Shown here in pieces: positions 8,099 through 15,710 of a stretch of 32,461 nt of DNA (position 1 is the stretch's first letter; the number at the start of each line of letters is the position of its first letter). Below the pieces are notes generated by a model. The model made no database searches. It worked only from the letters and a program-made list of their open reading frames with translations, and was not told the origin of the DNA. Both the position numbers and the translations under genes were made by a program. The DNA is from Anaerolineae bacterium (GTDB lineage Bacteria; Chloroflexota; Anaerolineae; DRVO01), in the NCBI GenBank assembly GCA_012719195.1, contig JAAYAV010000176.1:1-32461 (forward strand), written 5' to 3'.

Positions 8099-9169
8099 CT
8101 ATAGGTATTGAGTGCGGTTTTCGGCCCGGAGTCGGTCTACCAGTTCCTTCACGTCCTGGGACCGGTCCTTGGGGCAGATCAGCAGGGCGTCGTCGGTGTC
8201 CACCACCACGAAGTCCTGCAAGCCGATGGTGGCGATGAGGCGGCGCTCGCCATATATGAGTGAGCCCGTGGTGCCGGAGTGCAGGTGATCGGCACCCAGA
8301 ACGACATTGCCGTCCTCGTCGGGCTCTATGACCTGAGCCAGGCTAGCCCAGGTCCCGACGTCGCTCCAGCCGATCTCGGCCGGGATGACGGCGACGCGAT
8401 CGTCCTTCTCCATCACTCCCACGTCGATGCTGACTGCCTGAACGCCGGCCCAAGCCGCATCCAGGGCCGCCGGCTCGGTGGCAGTGCCCTGGGCGACAGC
8501 GATGGCGTCGAGCGACTCGGCCAGGGCGGGCAAGTGCTGCTCCAGGGCGGAGAAGATGCGGTCGACTCGCCAGACGAACATGCCTGCGTTCCACAGGTGC
8601 CGCCCGCCGGCCAGGAACTGCCGTGCCCTTTCCAGGTCGGGCTTCTCAGTGAAACGTGCCACCCGATGCGCCGAGTGCGGCGCCGCGTGCTCCAGAGGGG
8701 CACCCAATTCGATGTAGCCGTAGCCGGTCTCCGGCCGCGACGGAGTGATGCCGATGGTGACCAGATAACCCCGCTCAGCCTGCTCGACGGCAGCCGCCAC
8801 GACGCTCCGAAACTCGGCCGGGCGTTGGACGATGTGGTCGGCGCTGAGCACGGCCACCATGGCCTCGGGATCGCGTCGCCGGATGGGCAGGCAGCCCAGA
8901 CCGACTGCCGGGGCAGTGTTCTTCCCCGATGGTTCCACGATCACGTTGTACGGCGGGACGGCAGGAAGTTGGCGCACGACCTCGTCGCGGCAAGCGGCGT
9001 TAGTGATGACGTAGACCTGGTCGGCGGGAACGGACGGCCCGAGCCGGTCGTAGGTTTCCTGGAGCATGGTGCGCGGAGACGCCAGGTCCAGCAATTGCTT
9101 GGGCAGGTGGTGGCGGCTGCGGGGCCAGAGGCGCGTCCCTTGACCGCCGGCCAATATGAGCGCGTACAC
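8099..9169 (-). CDS. manC: Mannose-1-phosphate guanylyltransferase (ManC/GMPP type)
   Basis: This enzyme makes GDP-mannose from mannose-1-phosphate and GTP for glycan synthesis. The nucleotidyltransferase signature is at the N-terminus (LILAGGQGTRLWPRSR then PKQLL). The sequence also has VLSADHIV, an ETGYGYIELG strand, FTEKPDLERA and LWNAGMFVWR, all typical of the family. At 356 aa it is the short form without the C-terminal isomerase half of bifunctional ManC. I chose GTG at 9169 because AGGAGG sits 8 nt upstream and the protein then starts MYALILAGG. The frame stays open to a TTG at 9202, but that would put the ribosome site inside the gene. It lies between dprA and topA on the same strand. 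Confidence 0.88.
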   Translation of the reverse strand: MYALILAGGQGTRLWPRSRHHLPKQLLDLASPRTMLQETYDRLGPSVPADQVYVITNAACRDEVVRQLPAVPPYNVIVEPSGKNTAPAVGLGCLPIRRRDPEAMVAVLSADHIVQRPAEFRSVVAAAVEQAERGYLVTIGITPSRPETGYGYIELGAPLEHAAPHSAHRVARFTEKPDLERARQFLAGGRHLWNAGMFVWRVDRIFSALEQHLPALAESLDAIAVAQGTATEPAALDAAWAGVQAVSIDVGVMEKDDRVAVIPAEIGWSDVGTWASLAQVIEPDEDGNVVLGADHLHSGTTGSLIYGERRLIATIGLQDFVVVDTDDALLICPKDRSQDVKELVDRLRAENRTQYL

Positions 9170-9200
9170 TGCGCGAACCTCCTGTGTTGATCGGCCCTTC

Positions 9201-9230
9201 AAAGGAAAGGTCCGCTTCGTAGGGCGGACC
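9201..9230 (-). terminator. Intrinsic terminator of dprA
   Basis: Read leftward, GGTCCGC (9230-9224) pairs with GCGGACC (9215-9209) over an 8-nt loop and is followed by TTTCCTTT (9208-9201). It begins 2 bp after the dprA stop. Only about 30 bp remain before the guanylyltransferase start, so that gene depends on read-through or on a promoter inside dprA. Confidence 0.7.
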
Positions 9231-9232
9231 GG

Positions 9233-10360
9233 TCACTCGTGAGTGTACGCGACCCCTGCTTCCCGCACCAGAACATAGTGCATCCCGCCCACGGAGCGGG
9301 CCAGGCCTTTGAGTTCCAACAACGCGAGGGTACTGGAAACCGTGGCTGGAGGGAGGCCGCTCTCTCGCCCGATCTCGTCCACGTGGCGCGGGTCGAGGCT
9401 GAGGGCGCCGAGCACACCGCGCTCGTTCTCGTCGCCGGGCATCGCCAGTCGGACTTCCGTCTGAGCGGCGACCAATTGCAGGTCCATCTCTTCCAGAATA
9501 TCCTCGGCAGTGGTAACCAGCTTGGCCTCACCCCGCTTGATCAGACCGTTGGTGCCCTGGCTCATGGGCCAGAAGATACTGCCCGGGACCGCGTAAGTGT
9601 CCCGTCCCTGCTCGAGGGCGAACTGGGTGGTGATCAGGGCGCCGCTACGCTCCCCCGCCTCGATGACGAGCACGCCGTGGCACATGCCGGAGATGATGCG
9701 GTTGCGCGGCGGGAAGTTCCGGGCATCCGGTCTCGTGCCGAGGGCGTACTCGCTCAGCACGGCGCCACTCTCAGCGATGCGCCGGGCCAGGTCGCGGTGA
9801 CGGGCAGGGTAGACAACGTCCACGCCGCTGCCGAGCACGGCCATGGTCCTTCCCCCCGCGTCGAGGGCCGTCTCATGCGCCACCGCGTCGATGCCCAGCG
9901 CCAACCCGCTGACAACCGTGACGCCCGAAGCTGCCAGGCCGGAGACGATTCGACGGGTCGCTTCCGTGCCGTAACGGGTGGGCCGGCGCGTCCCCACCAC
10001 GGCGACGGCGAGGGTGTCGCACTCCAGGATATCGCCGCGCACGTAGAGCACCGCCGGAGGGGAAGGGATGTGTCGGAGCCGCTCCGGGTACTCGGGATGG
10101 GTGAGGGGCAGGGCCGTCACACCTTTGCCCTCCAGTGTGCCCATCTCCCGATCGGGGTCTATCTCCGGGCGGGCGCGGAGCAGTTCCTCGGCGACGGCGC
10201 GGGGCAGCCCGGCGAAGAGTATCTCGGTCTCCTGCGCCTTCCACGCGCGCTCCAGCGTGCCGAAGCGACCGAGCAAGTGCCGGATGCGGCCGGCGCCCAA
10301 GCCCTGAACGTGGCTGAGGGCAAGCCAGTAGGGGGTGTCGGTTGGTACGTAGTCGGCCAG
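9233..10360 (-). CDS. dprA: DNA processing protein DprA (Smf), probable CTG start
   Basis: DprA binds incoming single-stranded DNA during natural transformation and loads RecA. The Rossmann-like core shows VAVVGTRRPTRYG, GVTVVSGLALGIDAVAH, VLGSGVDVVYP and FPPRNRIISGM. An N-terminal SAM/HhH-like segment precedes it and a C-terminal winged helix (ALSLDPRHVDEIGRESGLPP) follows. The first standard start codon is the TTG at 10300, but this would remove the conserved family N-terminus YWLALSHVQGLG. Reading upstream, that motif is encoded in frame back to a CTG at 10360, preceded by GGAGG with 6-nt spacing. I take CTG as the start (375 aa); the conservative alternative is 10300 (355 aa). A hairpin terminator lies just upstream and another just downstream. 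Confidence 0.9.
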   Translation of the reverse strand: MADYVPTDTPYWLALSHVQGLGAGRIRHLLGRFGTLERAWKAQETEILFAGLPRAVAEELLRARPEIDPDREMGTLEGKGVTALPLTHPEYPERLRHIPSPPAVLYVRGDILECDTLAVAVVGTRRPTRYGTEATRRIVSGLAASGVTVVSGLALGIDAVAHETALDAGGRTMAVLGSGVDVVYPARHRDLARRIAESGAVLSEYALGTRPDARNFPPRNRIISGMCHGVLVIEAGERSGALITTQFALEQGRDTYAVPGSIFWPMSQGTNGLIKRGEAKLVTTAEDILEEMDLQLVAAQTEVRLAMPGDENERGVLGALSLDPRHVDEIGRESGLPPATVSSTLALLELKGLARSVGGMHYVLVREAGVAYTHE

Positions 10361-10386
10361 AGTTGTCCTCCACCGCAGCGGGGCGG

Positions 10387-10434
10387 AAAACCGGCAGCGC
10401 CACTCGCGGATAGCCGTCCGTAGGCGCTGCCGGT
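10387..10434 (-). terminator. Intrinsic terminator after khpA
   Basis: A perfect 12-bp stem pairs ACCGGCAGCGCC (10390-10401) with GGCGCTGCCGGT (10423-10434) over a 21-nt loop. In the leftward direction it is followed by TTT. It lies between the khpA stop (10508) and dprA, ending the ffh-rpsP-khpA transcript. The rather long loop lowers certainty. Confidence 0.6.
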
Positions 10435-10507
10435 GATGTTTCGGTGCTCTCCCGGCCGCCCCACAGGGCCACAGTGCCGGGAATCGCGGTATGCTGAGGC
10501 CGACGGC

Positions 10508-10735
10508 CTAGTCGATCTCGAGGACGGCGCGCTCGCCCTTCTTCTCTGCGGCGACGCGCAGAACCGTGCGCATGGCGTTGGCTACGCTGCCGCTCTTGCC
10601 AATGACGCGGCCCACGTCGCTCGGGTCCACCCGGAGGCGGTAGAGGGTGGCCCGGGGGCCCGCCATCTCCACGACCTGTACCTTGTCGGGGTAGTCCACC
10701 AGATTGTGGGCGATGAACTCAATCAGACGTCGCAT
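10508..10735 (-). CDS. khpA: KH-domain RNA-binding protein KhpA (YlqC family)
   Basis: This is a 75-aa single KH-domain protein. The GxxG loop is GKSG at residues 46-49, within VGRVIGKSGSVANAMRT, and the N-terminus MRRLIEFIAHNLVDYPDKV is typical. In Firmicutes KhpA pairs with KhpB and binds RNA to affect cell elongation and division. Its position right after rpsP is the classical ffh-rpsP-khpA order, which supports the call. The usual followers rimM, trmD and rplS are absent; a hairpin and dprA come next. Confidence 0.92.
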   Translation of the reverse strand: MRRLIEFIAHNLVDYPDKVQVVEMAGPRATLYRLRVDPSDVGRVIGKSGSVANAMRTVLRVAAEKKGERAVLEID

Positions 10736-10840
10736 ATGCCATCCCTAGTCTGAACTGGTGACGCCCACTCGAGGACTGGTTAGTCGCTCGGGGGCTCTGT
10801 TGGGCAAAGCGTACGCGCCCGCGACCCAGATAGGGCCTGA

Positions 10841-11110
10841 TCAGGCGGTGGCGGCGGAATCGCTCTCGGCCGCGCGCCGCTGGCGGCTGGCCAGGAGTCG
10901 GTCCACCGTTTCGCTGCACTGGGCGCCGACACCACGCCAGTACTCGAGGCGATCGTCCTGAACTTCCACTACGGGCGGGTCCACCAACGGATTGTAGTAG
11001 CCGATGTTCTCCAGAAAGCGGCCGTCGCGAGGCGAACGGCTGTCGGCGACCACGATGCGATATGAAGGCTGACCCTTGGCGCCGACGCGGCGCAGACGAA
11101 TCCTCAGCAT
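10841..11110 (-). CDS. rpsP: 30S ribosomal protein S16
   Basis: Ribosomal protein bS16 (89 aa), needed for small-subunit assembly. The N-terminus [20 protein letters not shown], then [20 protein letters not shown], is diagnostic. The tail is short and Ala/Ser-rich. A purine-rich ribosome site (AGAGGGAGAGGG) precedes the ATG. It lies 73 bp after ffh, with a hairpin directly abutting the ffh stop, and 105 bp before khpA. Confidence 0.97.
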   Translation of the reverse strand: MLRIRLRRVGAKGQPSYRIVVADSRSPRDGRFLENIGYYNPLVDPPVVEVQDDRLEYWRGVGAQCSETVDRLLASRQRRAAESDSAATA

Positions 11111-11161
11111 GTACTTTTCCCTCTCCCTCTAGCTACCGAAAGGTTGCCCGGTCAATCACAC

Positions 11162-11183
11162 TCTTCGTCTCCGGCGACGAAGA
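11162..11183 (-). terminator. Hairpin between ffh and rpsP (partial terminator or processing site)
   Basis: TCTTCGTC (11162-11169) pairs perfectly with GACGAAGA (11176-11183) over a 6-nt loop and directly touches the ffh stop codon. No T-run follows in the leftward direction, so it may attenuate or protect the mRNA 3' end rather than fully terminate. Confidence 0.45.
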
Positions 11184-12506
11184 CTAGCGGAACAGCGAGG
11201 TGACCCCGCGGACCTTACCGCGGGAGAACACCTTCATCATCTTCTGCGCCTGCCGGAACTGCTGCAGAAGGGCGTTGACGTCCTGAACTGTGGTACCGCT
11301 GCCCTGGGCGATGCGGCGCTTGCGGCTGCCGTTTATCACCTGGGGATTGCGGCGTTCCTCCCGAGTCATGCTGCTGATGATGGCCTCGATACGCCCCATC
11401 TCCCGATCGGTGTCGGCTTGGGCCAACTCCTTGCTGACAGAGCCGAAGCCGGGAATCATCTCCAGAATCTGTGTCAGCGGCCCCATCTGCTTGAGCTGGC
11501 GGAACTGCTCCTGGAAGTCCTCCAGGTTGAAGGAGGCGTTCCGGAGCTTCTGCTCCATCTCCGCCGCCCGGGCCTTGTCGAAGCTCGACTCCGCCTTCTC
11601 GATAAGGGACAGCATGTCGCCCATGCCTAGTATGCGGGAGGCGAGGCGCTCCGGGTAGAAAGGCTCCAGCGCATCCGTGCGCTCGCCGGTGGCCAGGAAC
11701 TTGATCGGGACGCCGGTAACCTCGCGTACCGAGATGGCGGCACCACCGCGGGCATCGCCGTCCACCTTGGTGAGGATCAGTCCCGTCAACGGGACGGCGC
11801 GGTTGAACTCCTCCGCGACGCGCACCGCGTCCTGCCCGGTCATGGCGTCGGCGATGAGCAGTACCTCGGCCGGGTTGGCGACAGAGCGGACGGCCTTCAG
11901 CTCGTCCATCATGCGCTCGTCGATGTGCAGGCGGCCGGCCGTGTCCAGAATGACGACCGAGTTGCCCTTGCTGCGGGCCTCCGCCAGGGCGCCCTGGGCG
12001 ATCTTGACCGGGTCCTCCCCGGCCGCGCCAGTGAATACCGGCACTCCGATGCCCTGCCCCAGAACCAGCAGCTGTTGCACGGCGGCCGGGCGGTAGACAT
12101 CGGCTGCCACCAGAAGGGGCTTATGTCCCTCCGACTTGAGCCGCACGGCCAGCTTGGCCGCCGTCGTGGTCTTGCCCGAGCCCTGCAGGCCGGCGAGCAT
12201 GATGACGTGCGGTGAACTCCCCCCTAGGTTCAGGGGGGCGCTGTCGCCCAGGGTCGTGATCAACTCCTCTTGGACGATCTTCACCACTTGCTGGGCCGGG
12301 CTGAGGCTCTTGGTCACCTCGATGCCTACGGCACGCTCGCGCACCCGATTGACCAAGTCGCGCACGACCTTGTAGTTGACGTCCGCCTCGAGCAACGCCA
12401 TGCGAACGTCCCTCATGGCGTTACTGACATCGGCCTCGGTCACCACGCCGTGGCGCTGAAGCTTGCCAAAGGTCTCTTGTAGCTTCTCGGTCAGGCTCTC
12501 GAACAT
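11184..12506 (-). CDS. ffh: Signal recognition particle protein Ffh
   Basis: SRP GTPase (440 aa) that binds signal sequences of nascent membrane proteins with 4.5S RNA and docks on FtsY. The N domain is at residues 1-90. The G domain has P-loop GLQGSGKTT (about 106-114), DTAGR (188-192) and TKVDG (246-250). The M domain from about 290 carries the RNA-binding signature SGTTVQDVNALLQQF and a KMMK segment. I chose ATG at 12506, giving MFESLTEKLQ. A TTG three codons upstream is possible, because GGGAG is unusually close to the ATG. A good promoter match and a stem-loop precede it. Confidence 0.96.
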   Translation of the reverse strand: MFESLTEKLQETFGKLQRHGVVTEADVSNAMRDVRMALLEADVNYKVVRDLVNRVRERAVGIEVTKSLSPAQQVVKIVQEELITTLGDSAPLNLGGSSPHVIMLAGLQGSGKTTTAAKLAVRLKSEGHKPLLVAADVYRPAAVQQLLVLGQGIGVPVFTGAAGEDPVKIAQGALAEARSKGNSVVILDTAGRLHIDERMMDELKAVRSVANPAEVLLIADAMTGQDAVRVAEEFNRAVPLTGLILTKVDGDARGGAAISVREVTGVPIKFLATGERTDALEPFYPERLASRILGMGDMLSLIEKAESSFDKARAAEMEQKLRNASFNLEDFQEQFRQLKQMGPLTQILEMIPGFGSVSKELAQADTDREMGRIEAIISSMTREERRNPQVINGSRKRRIAQGSGTTVQDVNALLQQFRQAQKMMKVFSRGKVRGVTSLFR

Positions 12507-12524
12507 GACTCCCAACTCTAAGAA

Positions 12525-12545
12525 GCGCCGTTCACCGAACGGCGC
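12525..12545. repeat. Perfect inverted repeat in the ffh leader
   Basis: GCGCCGTTC (12525-12533) pairs with GAACGGCGC (12537-12545) over 3 nt. It lies between the predicted ffh -10 element and the ATG, so it would form a stem-loop at the very 5' end of the ffh mRNA. It could instead serve as terminator of the gene upstream, but it has no T-run. Confidence 0.6.
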
Positions 12546-12553
12546 GACAAGTT

Positions 12554-12582
12554 ATTCTAGCTGAGCGGTCCGGGCTGGGCAA
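12554..12582 (-). promoter_or_regulatory. Putative promoter of ffh
   Basis: Read leftward, TTGCCC (12582-12577, 4 of 6) and TAGAAT (12559-12554, 5 of 6) are spaced by 17 bp. The predicted transcript start is near 12547, giving a leader of about 40 nt. Confidence 0.55.
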
Positions 12583-12627
12583 AAGCCCGCCGCTCCCGGC
12601 CCGCCGCAGACCCCTCCGGGGGCCCAC

Positions 12628-13476
12628 TCACGGCACCAAGTCCTCGAGCGCCGACCTGACACCCTCCAGGAAGGAACCGAACTGGTCCACTCTAGTCTGC
12701 ACCGCTTCCACATCGCTCTGGATAGTGTCCAGCGACGCCTGCAGTTCCTCGACCTGGGTGGAGGCATCTTCCAGCGCCTGGACGCGGCGGTCCGTCGCCG
12801 CAAGGCTGCTTTCGAACGCGGTGGTTGCCGCTTCTAGGTGCTCGACCCGAGCGCCGAGCGCGGCGGTCTCGGCCTCCATGGTGGCCAGCGGCTGCACCAC
12901 CGCGCGCTCCCACTCCTGGCGCGGGACATAGTAGAGCCCCTGGTTGAGGGTGTATAGGAGCGACAGCGTGAGCAGCGTCCCCAGCAGCGCCCCCGATCCG
13001 ACCAACAGGGCGGCGCGCCCGCGGTCGAGAGCGGTGGCGGCTTCGTCTGGCGCGGGGGAGTCTGTGACCAGGGCGGTTTCGGCCTCGCCGAAGAGCACCG
13101 CCGGGTTCACTCCGCCATAGCTGCGCGGCCAGTTCTCATCGGCACTAAACGCAGTTGGCCGCTCCCCCGGACCAGCCTCGCTAGGAGCGGGAGCGGCACC
13201 GCTTGTGCCCCCTTCCGGGGGCGACTCCGCTTCCGGCGCCGGCGGCGACTCACCGGGCGGGACGCAGTCCGGCCCCTCCACCGACAGATGGCCGCGAAGT
13301 CGCGCGAGCAGGGCGGCGGTCATGCCGGGGACGGCGGCGAGGTCGTCGACAGCCGCCAATGGTTGGCATAACCGGTAGTCGAGGATGCGGCGCGCCAGAG
13401 CCGGTCCCACTCCCGGCAGAGCGCACAACTCCTCGAATGTGGCTGTTGGCAGGTGCAACTGCCCGCCGGCCGCCAT
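12628..13476 (-). CDS. Helix-hairpin-helix membrane protein with C-terminal coiled coil
   Basis: This 282-aa protein has two HhH units at residues 10-65 (LCALPGVGPALARRILDYR and LAAVPGMTAALLARLRG), as in ComEA and other DNA-binding proteins. A Pro/Glu/Ser-rich low-complexity linker covers about 70-150. One transmembrane helix lies at about 155-177 (LLVGSGALLGTLLTLSLLYTL), and a heptad-like coiled coil at about 190-275 follows. There is no N-terminal signal. With Arg-rich flanks before the helix, the HhH part should be cytoplasmic and the coiled coil outside, the reverse of ComEA. I chose ATG at 13476 because GGGAGGG lies 3-4 nt upstream; a longer reading adds nine residues. The function is not known. 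Chromosome-membrane tethering is a guess. Confidence 0.8.
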   Translation of the reverse strand: MAAGGQLHLPTATFEELCALPGVGPALARRILDYRLCQPLAAVDDLAAVPGMTAALLARLRGHLSVEGPDCVPPGESPPAPEAESPPEGGTSGAAPAPSEAGPGERPTAFSADENWPRSYGGVNPAVLFGEAETALVTDSPAPDEAATALDRGRAALLVGSGALLGTLLTLSLLYTLNQGLYYVPRQEWERAVVQPLATMEAETAALGARVEHLEAATTAFESSLAATDRRVQALEDASTQVEELQASLDTIQSDVEAVQTRVDQFGSFLEGVRSALEDLVP

Positions 13477-13543
13477 GATCCCTCCCGTGTGACAGCGCCG
13501 CACAACCCTCGGTTAGCGCTGGAAGGCGCAGGACTAGATGGAA

Positions 13544-13572
13544 AGTATAGCATTGCCGCCAGGTCGCGGCCA
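13544..13572 (-). promoter_or_regulatory. Putative extended -10 promoter of the HhH membrane protein
   Basis: Read leftward, TGC-TATACT (-10 at 13549-13544, 5 of 6, with the TGn extension) has a weak -35 TGGCCG (13572-13567) at 17-bp spacing. The gene starts about 70 bp downstream. Confidence 0.5.
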
Positions 13573-13601
13573 GGTGTGTCAGGAGGAACGGCTGCGCCTG
13601 C

Positions 13602-15500
13602 CTACCCTGTGCTCACCACCATCGGCAGGTATAGGGCGGCGCTGGAGTCAGGGTCGGTGTGCTGCTGCGAGGCGGCTACGTCAACGGTACCGGACCAGGT
13701 GGCGGGAAGCGTCCAGGGGTCGGCGGTGCCGGCGCGGACCTCCAGGGTGTGGCTGCCGGGCACCAGGCCCTCGAGGGTGTAGGAGAAGCGGCCGGAGTCG
13801 TCCTCGTCGCCGGGGGTGGGCAGGGGGCGCCAGGCCGCCGAGTCCACGCGAACCTCCAGCGTTGCCAGGGGGCCGGTCCCATCTTCGACCAAGACTCGAC
13901 CGAAGACGGTGACCGGTCCGTCCTCCGCAGTCTCGACTTCAGCTTCGATGGTGACAGCGCTTACGGGAGGACTTCCTTCCTGGATGGTCAGGGTGTCTTG
14001 GGCCGAGCCGGCCGTGCCCCGATCGTTGGTGAACCTTACCTCGATGAGCCACTCCCCGACGGGTGCTGCTGGAAGGGTGAGCTCGAAGAGCTCGCCGGTG
14101 CCGTCGCAGGCGCCATCGCCGCAGAGGAGCGCGAACCACGGTCCCTGGTTTACCCGGTAGTGGCCGCGGGCGATGTGGTTGATGGTGATGGGCGCGCGTG
14201 TCGGGCTGGGGTAGGGTATGTCGGTCGCACTGCCAATCAGAGTGACCCCGTCGCCATCGCTGGTTACGGAGAGCTCCACCGCGACCTCGGTGTCGACCGG
14301 GTCGAGCAGGCCGTCTCCGTCTGAGTCTCGCCAGCCGACCTGAGCTGCCGAACAAGGGCAGAGCTGGCCCAGGCGGTAAGGCTGCAGGCCGCCGCGCATG
14401 ATGCAGCCCACGTCAGTCTGGCCGTCGGCCTCGGCGTTGTAGGTGGGTACCCCCAGATAGCCGGAGATGTTGGCCGAGGTGACCCCGGAGGCGGCGTACT
14501 CATCCATGGCGCCGAAGATGTGTCCCATCTCGTGCGCGACTACAGCCGCCATGTTCTCGGGGCCGTAACCGTTGTTGCCGTACGTCACCACCATGTAGGG
14601 GCCGTGGATGTAGCTGTAGGCGAAGTAGCCGTCTTCGAAGCGATTGTCGGCGTCGTTGAGGCTGTCGACCACGTAGATGGTGAAGGCCCAGTCCGCCTGG
14701 CGGGCGTCGCGAACGGCGCGGTTCAGCAGCCGCGTGGCCGTCAGGTAGGACGAGTGGCGGAAGCCCAACTGCTGCGTGGCTTCAGAGATCCAGAGCCGAT
14801 CCTCGCTGTGGGGTCGCGAGATGGGCTCGTAGGAGACGGGGAGCGGGCGGGTGAAGTGGTCTTGGTAGACGAACTCGAGCGGGGCCTGCGGCTGTCGTGC
14901 CTGCCACCAACTGGTAGCGCGCACCACTTCCGTGAACACGTGCTGCTGTCGCTCCGGGCTCCAGTCCTCGGCGTTGGCGTCGACGGCGCCGCTGCTGTCC
15001 ACCAACACTAAGCTCACCGCCACTTTGCCGATCATGAACTCGCTCTGCTGGTAGAGCGAGGGGTCGAGCGCCTGGCCGCCCAGTTCGGGCTGGTCGGTCG
15101 CCAGGAGCACGTCGTTCTCAGGGGGCTGGATGTCCACGACATCGTAGTCTACGGGGGCGCCGAGCGCCTCCCAGACGGCAACCAGGCTTTGGGACTCGGG
15201 CGACAACGAATCGCGGATGCCGGCGGGGACCGCGTCGGCGGTGACGTAGTTGGCCCTGCCCTCCTGCACCTGGAGCACGGCCGCGGCGGGGTCGATCTCT
15301 GCAATGAGCCCCAGCCCGGGGAAGGCATGGAGCACGCGACCCCCCGCCGTCTGCAGGGCGGTGTACAGATCCTCATAGCGGCCATCGGCGGTCAGCAAGA
15401 GGTGTGCTGGAGAGGAAGCGGCGGCATGGACGGGCGCCAGGGCAGTGAAGGTGATGATCAGTGCCACGAGAATGGCGGCCCTGGAAACTGGATGCCGCAT
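13602..15500 (-). CDS. Secreted metzincin-like zinc metalloprotease with Ig-like C-terminal domains
   Basis: This 632-aa exported protein has a Sec signal with hydrophobic core LVALIITFTALAPVHA (cleavage near residue 27). The active site HEMGHIFGAMD at 323-333 fits HExxHxxGxxD, with Asp333 as third zinc ligand as in snapalysin-type metzincins. The later GCIMRGG could be the Met-turn. A Ca-binding-like DSDGDGLLDPVD stretch follows, then two beta-sandwich-like regions up to the end. The protein finishes with LYLPMVVSTG, like the short LPxV tails seen on many Chloroflexota secreted proteins. The role is probably degradation of external protein, but peptidoglycan or adhesin processing cannot be excluded. 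GGGAGG lies 11 nt before the ATG. It is divergent from the kinase operon. Confidence 0.82.
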   Translation of the reverse strand: MRHPVSRAAILVALIITFTALAPVHAAASSPAHLLLTADGRYEDLYTALQTAGGRVLHAFPGLGLIAEIDPAAAVLQVQEGRANYVTADAVPAGIRDSLSPESQSLVAVWEALGAPVDYDVVDIQPPENDVLLATDQPELGGQALDPSLYQQSEFMIGKVAVSLVLVDSSGAVDANAEDWSPERQQHVFTEVVRATSWWQARQPQAPLEFVYQDHFTRPLPVSYEPISRPHSEDRLWISEATQQLGFRHSSYLTATRLLNRAVRDARQADWAFTIYVVDSLNDADNRFEDGYFAYSYIHGPYMVVTYGNNGYGPENMAAVVAHEMGHIFGAMDEYAASGVTSANISGYLGVPTYNAEADGQTDVGCIMRGGLQPYRLGQLCPCSAAQVGWRDSDGDGLLDPVDTEVAVELSVTSDGDGVTLIGSATDIPYPSPTRAPITINHIARGHYRVNQGPWFALLCGDGACDGTGELFELTLPAAPVGEWLIEVRFTNDRGTAGSAQDTLTIQEGSPPVSAVTIEAEVETAEDGPVTVFGRVLVEDGTGPLATLEVRVDSAAWRPLPTPGDEDDSGRFSYTLEGLVPGSHTLEVRAGTADPWTLPATWSGTVDVAASQQHTDPDSSAALYLPMVVSTG

Positions 15501-15626
15501 TGGCGCTCGAACCTCCCGTCACGCGCCCGCAGACACGGACTGCTACCAACGGATCGGCCCCCAGTAGGCATTCGCAGATGGGCATTTGGTACTAGACGGG
15601 CTTTTCGTGGGTGCGCCGGGGCAGCG

Positions 15627-15632
15627 TATAAT
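15627..15632 (+). promoter_or_regulatory. Consensus -10 element upstream of the tetronate kinase operon
   Basis: A perfect TATAAT lies about 80 bp before the kinase GTG, inside the 210-bp divergent region. No good -35 is seen at 16-18 bp, which would suit an activator-dependent catabolic promoter (inference). No clear promoter is seen for the divergent protease gene. Confidence 0.45.
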
Positions 15633-15710
15633 GCCCGGGCACTCCGCGGCGGAGCCGGACTGGACCGGCGAAGGAGCGTAGGACTGACGAAGGAAGGCAG
15701 TGCGCGCCTG

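Noticed and set aside
9239-10423. Rightward open frame antisense to dprA
   Set aside because: DprA motifs on the leftward strand are unambiguous; the antisense frame has no recognisable domain.
15189-15710. N-terminal extension of the four-carbon acid kinase
   Set aside because: The frame is open only by overlap with the divergent protease gene; the family N-terminus starts at the GTG at 15711.
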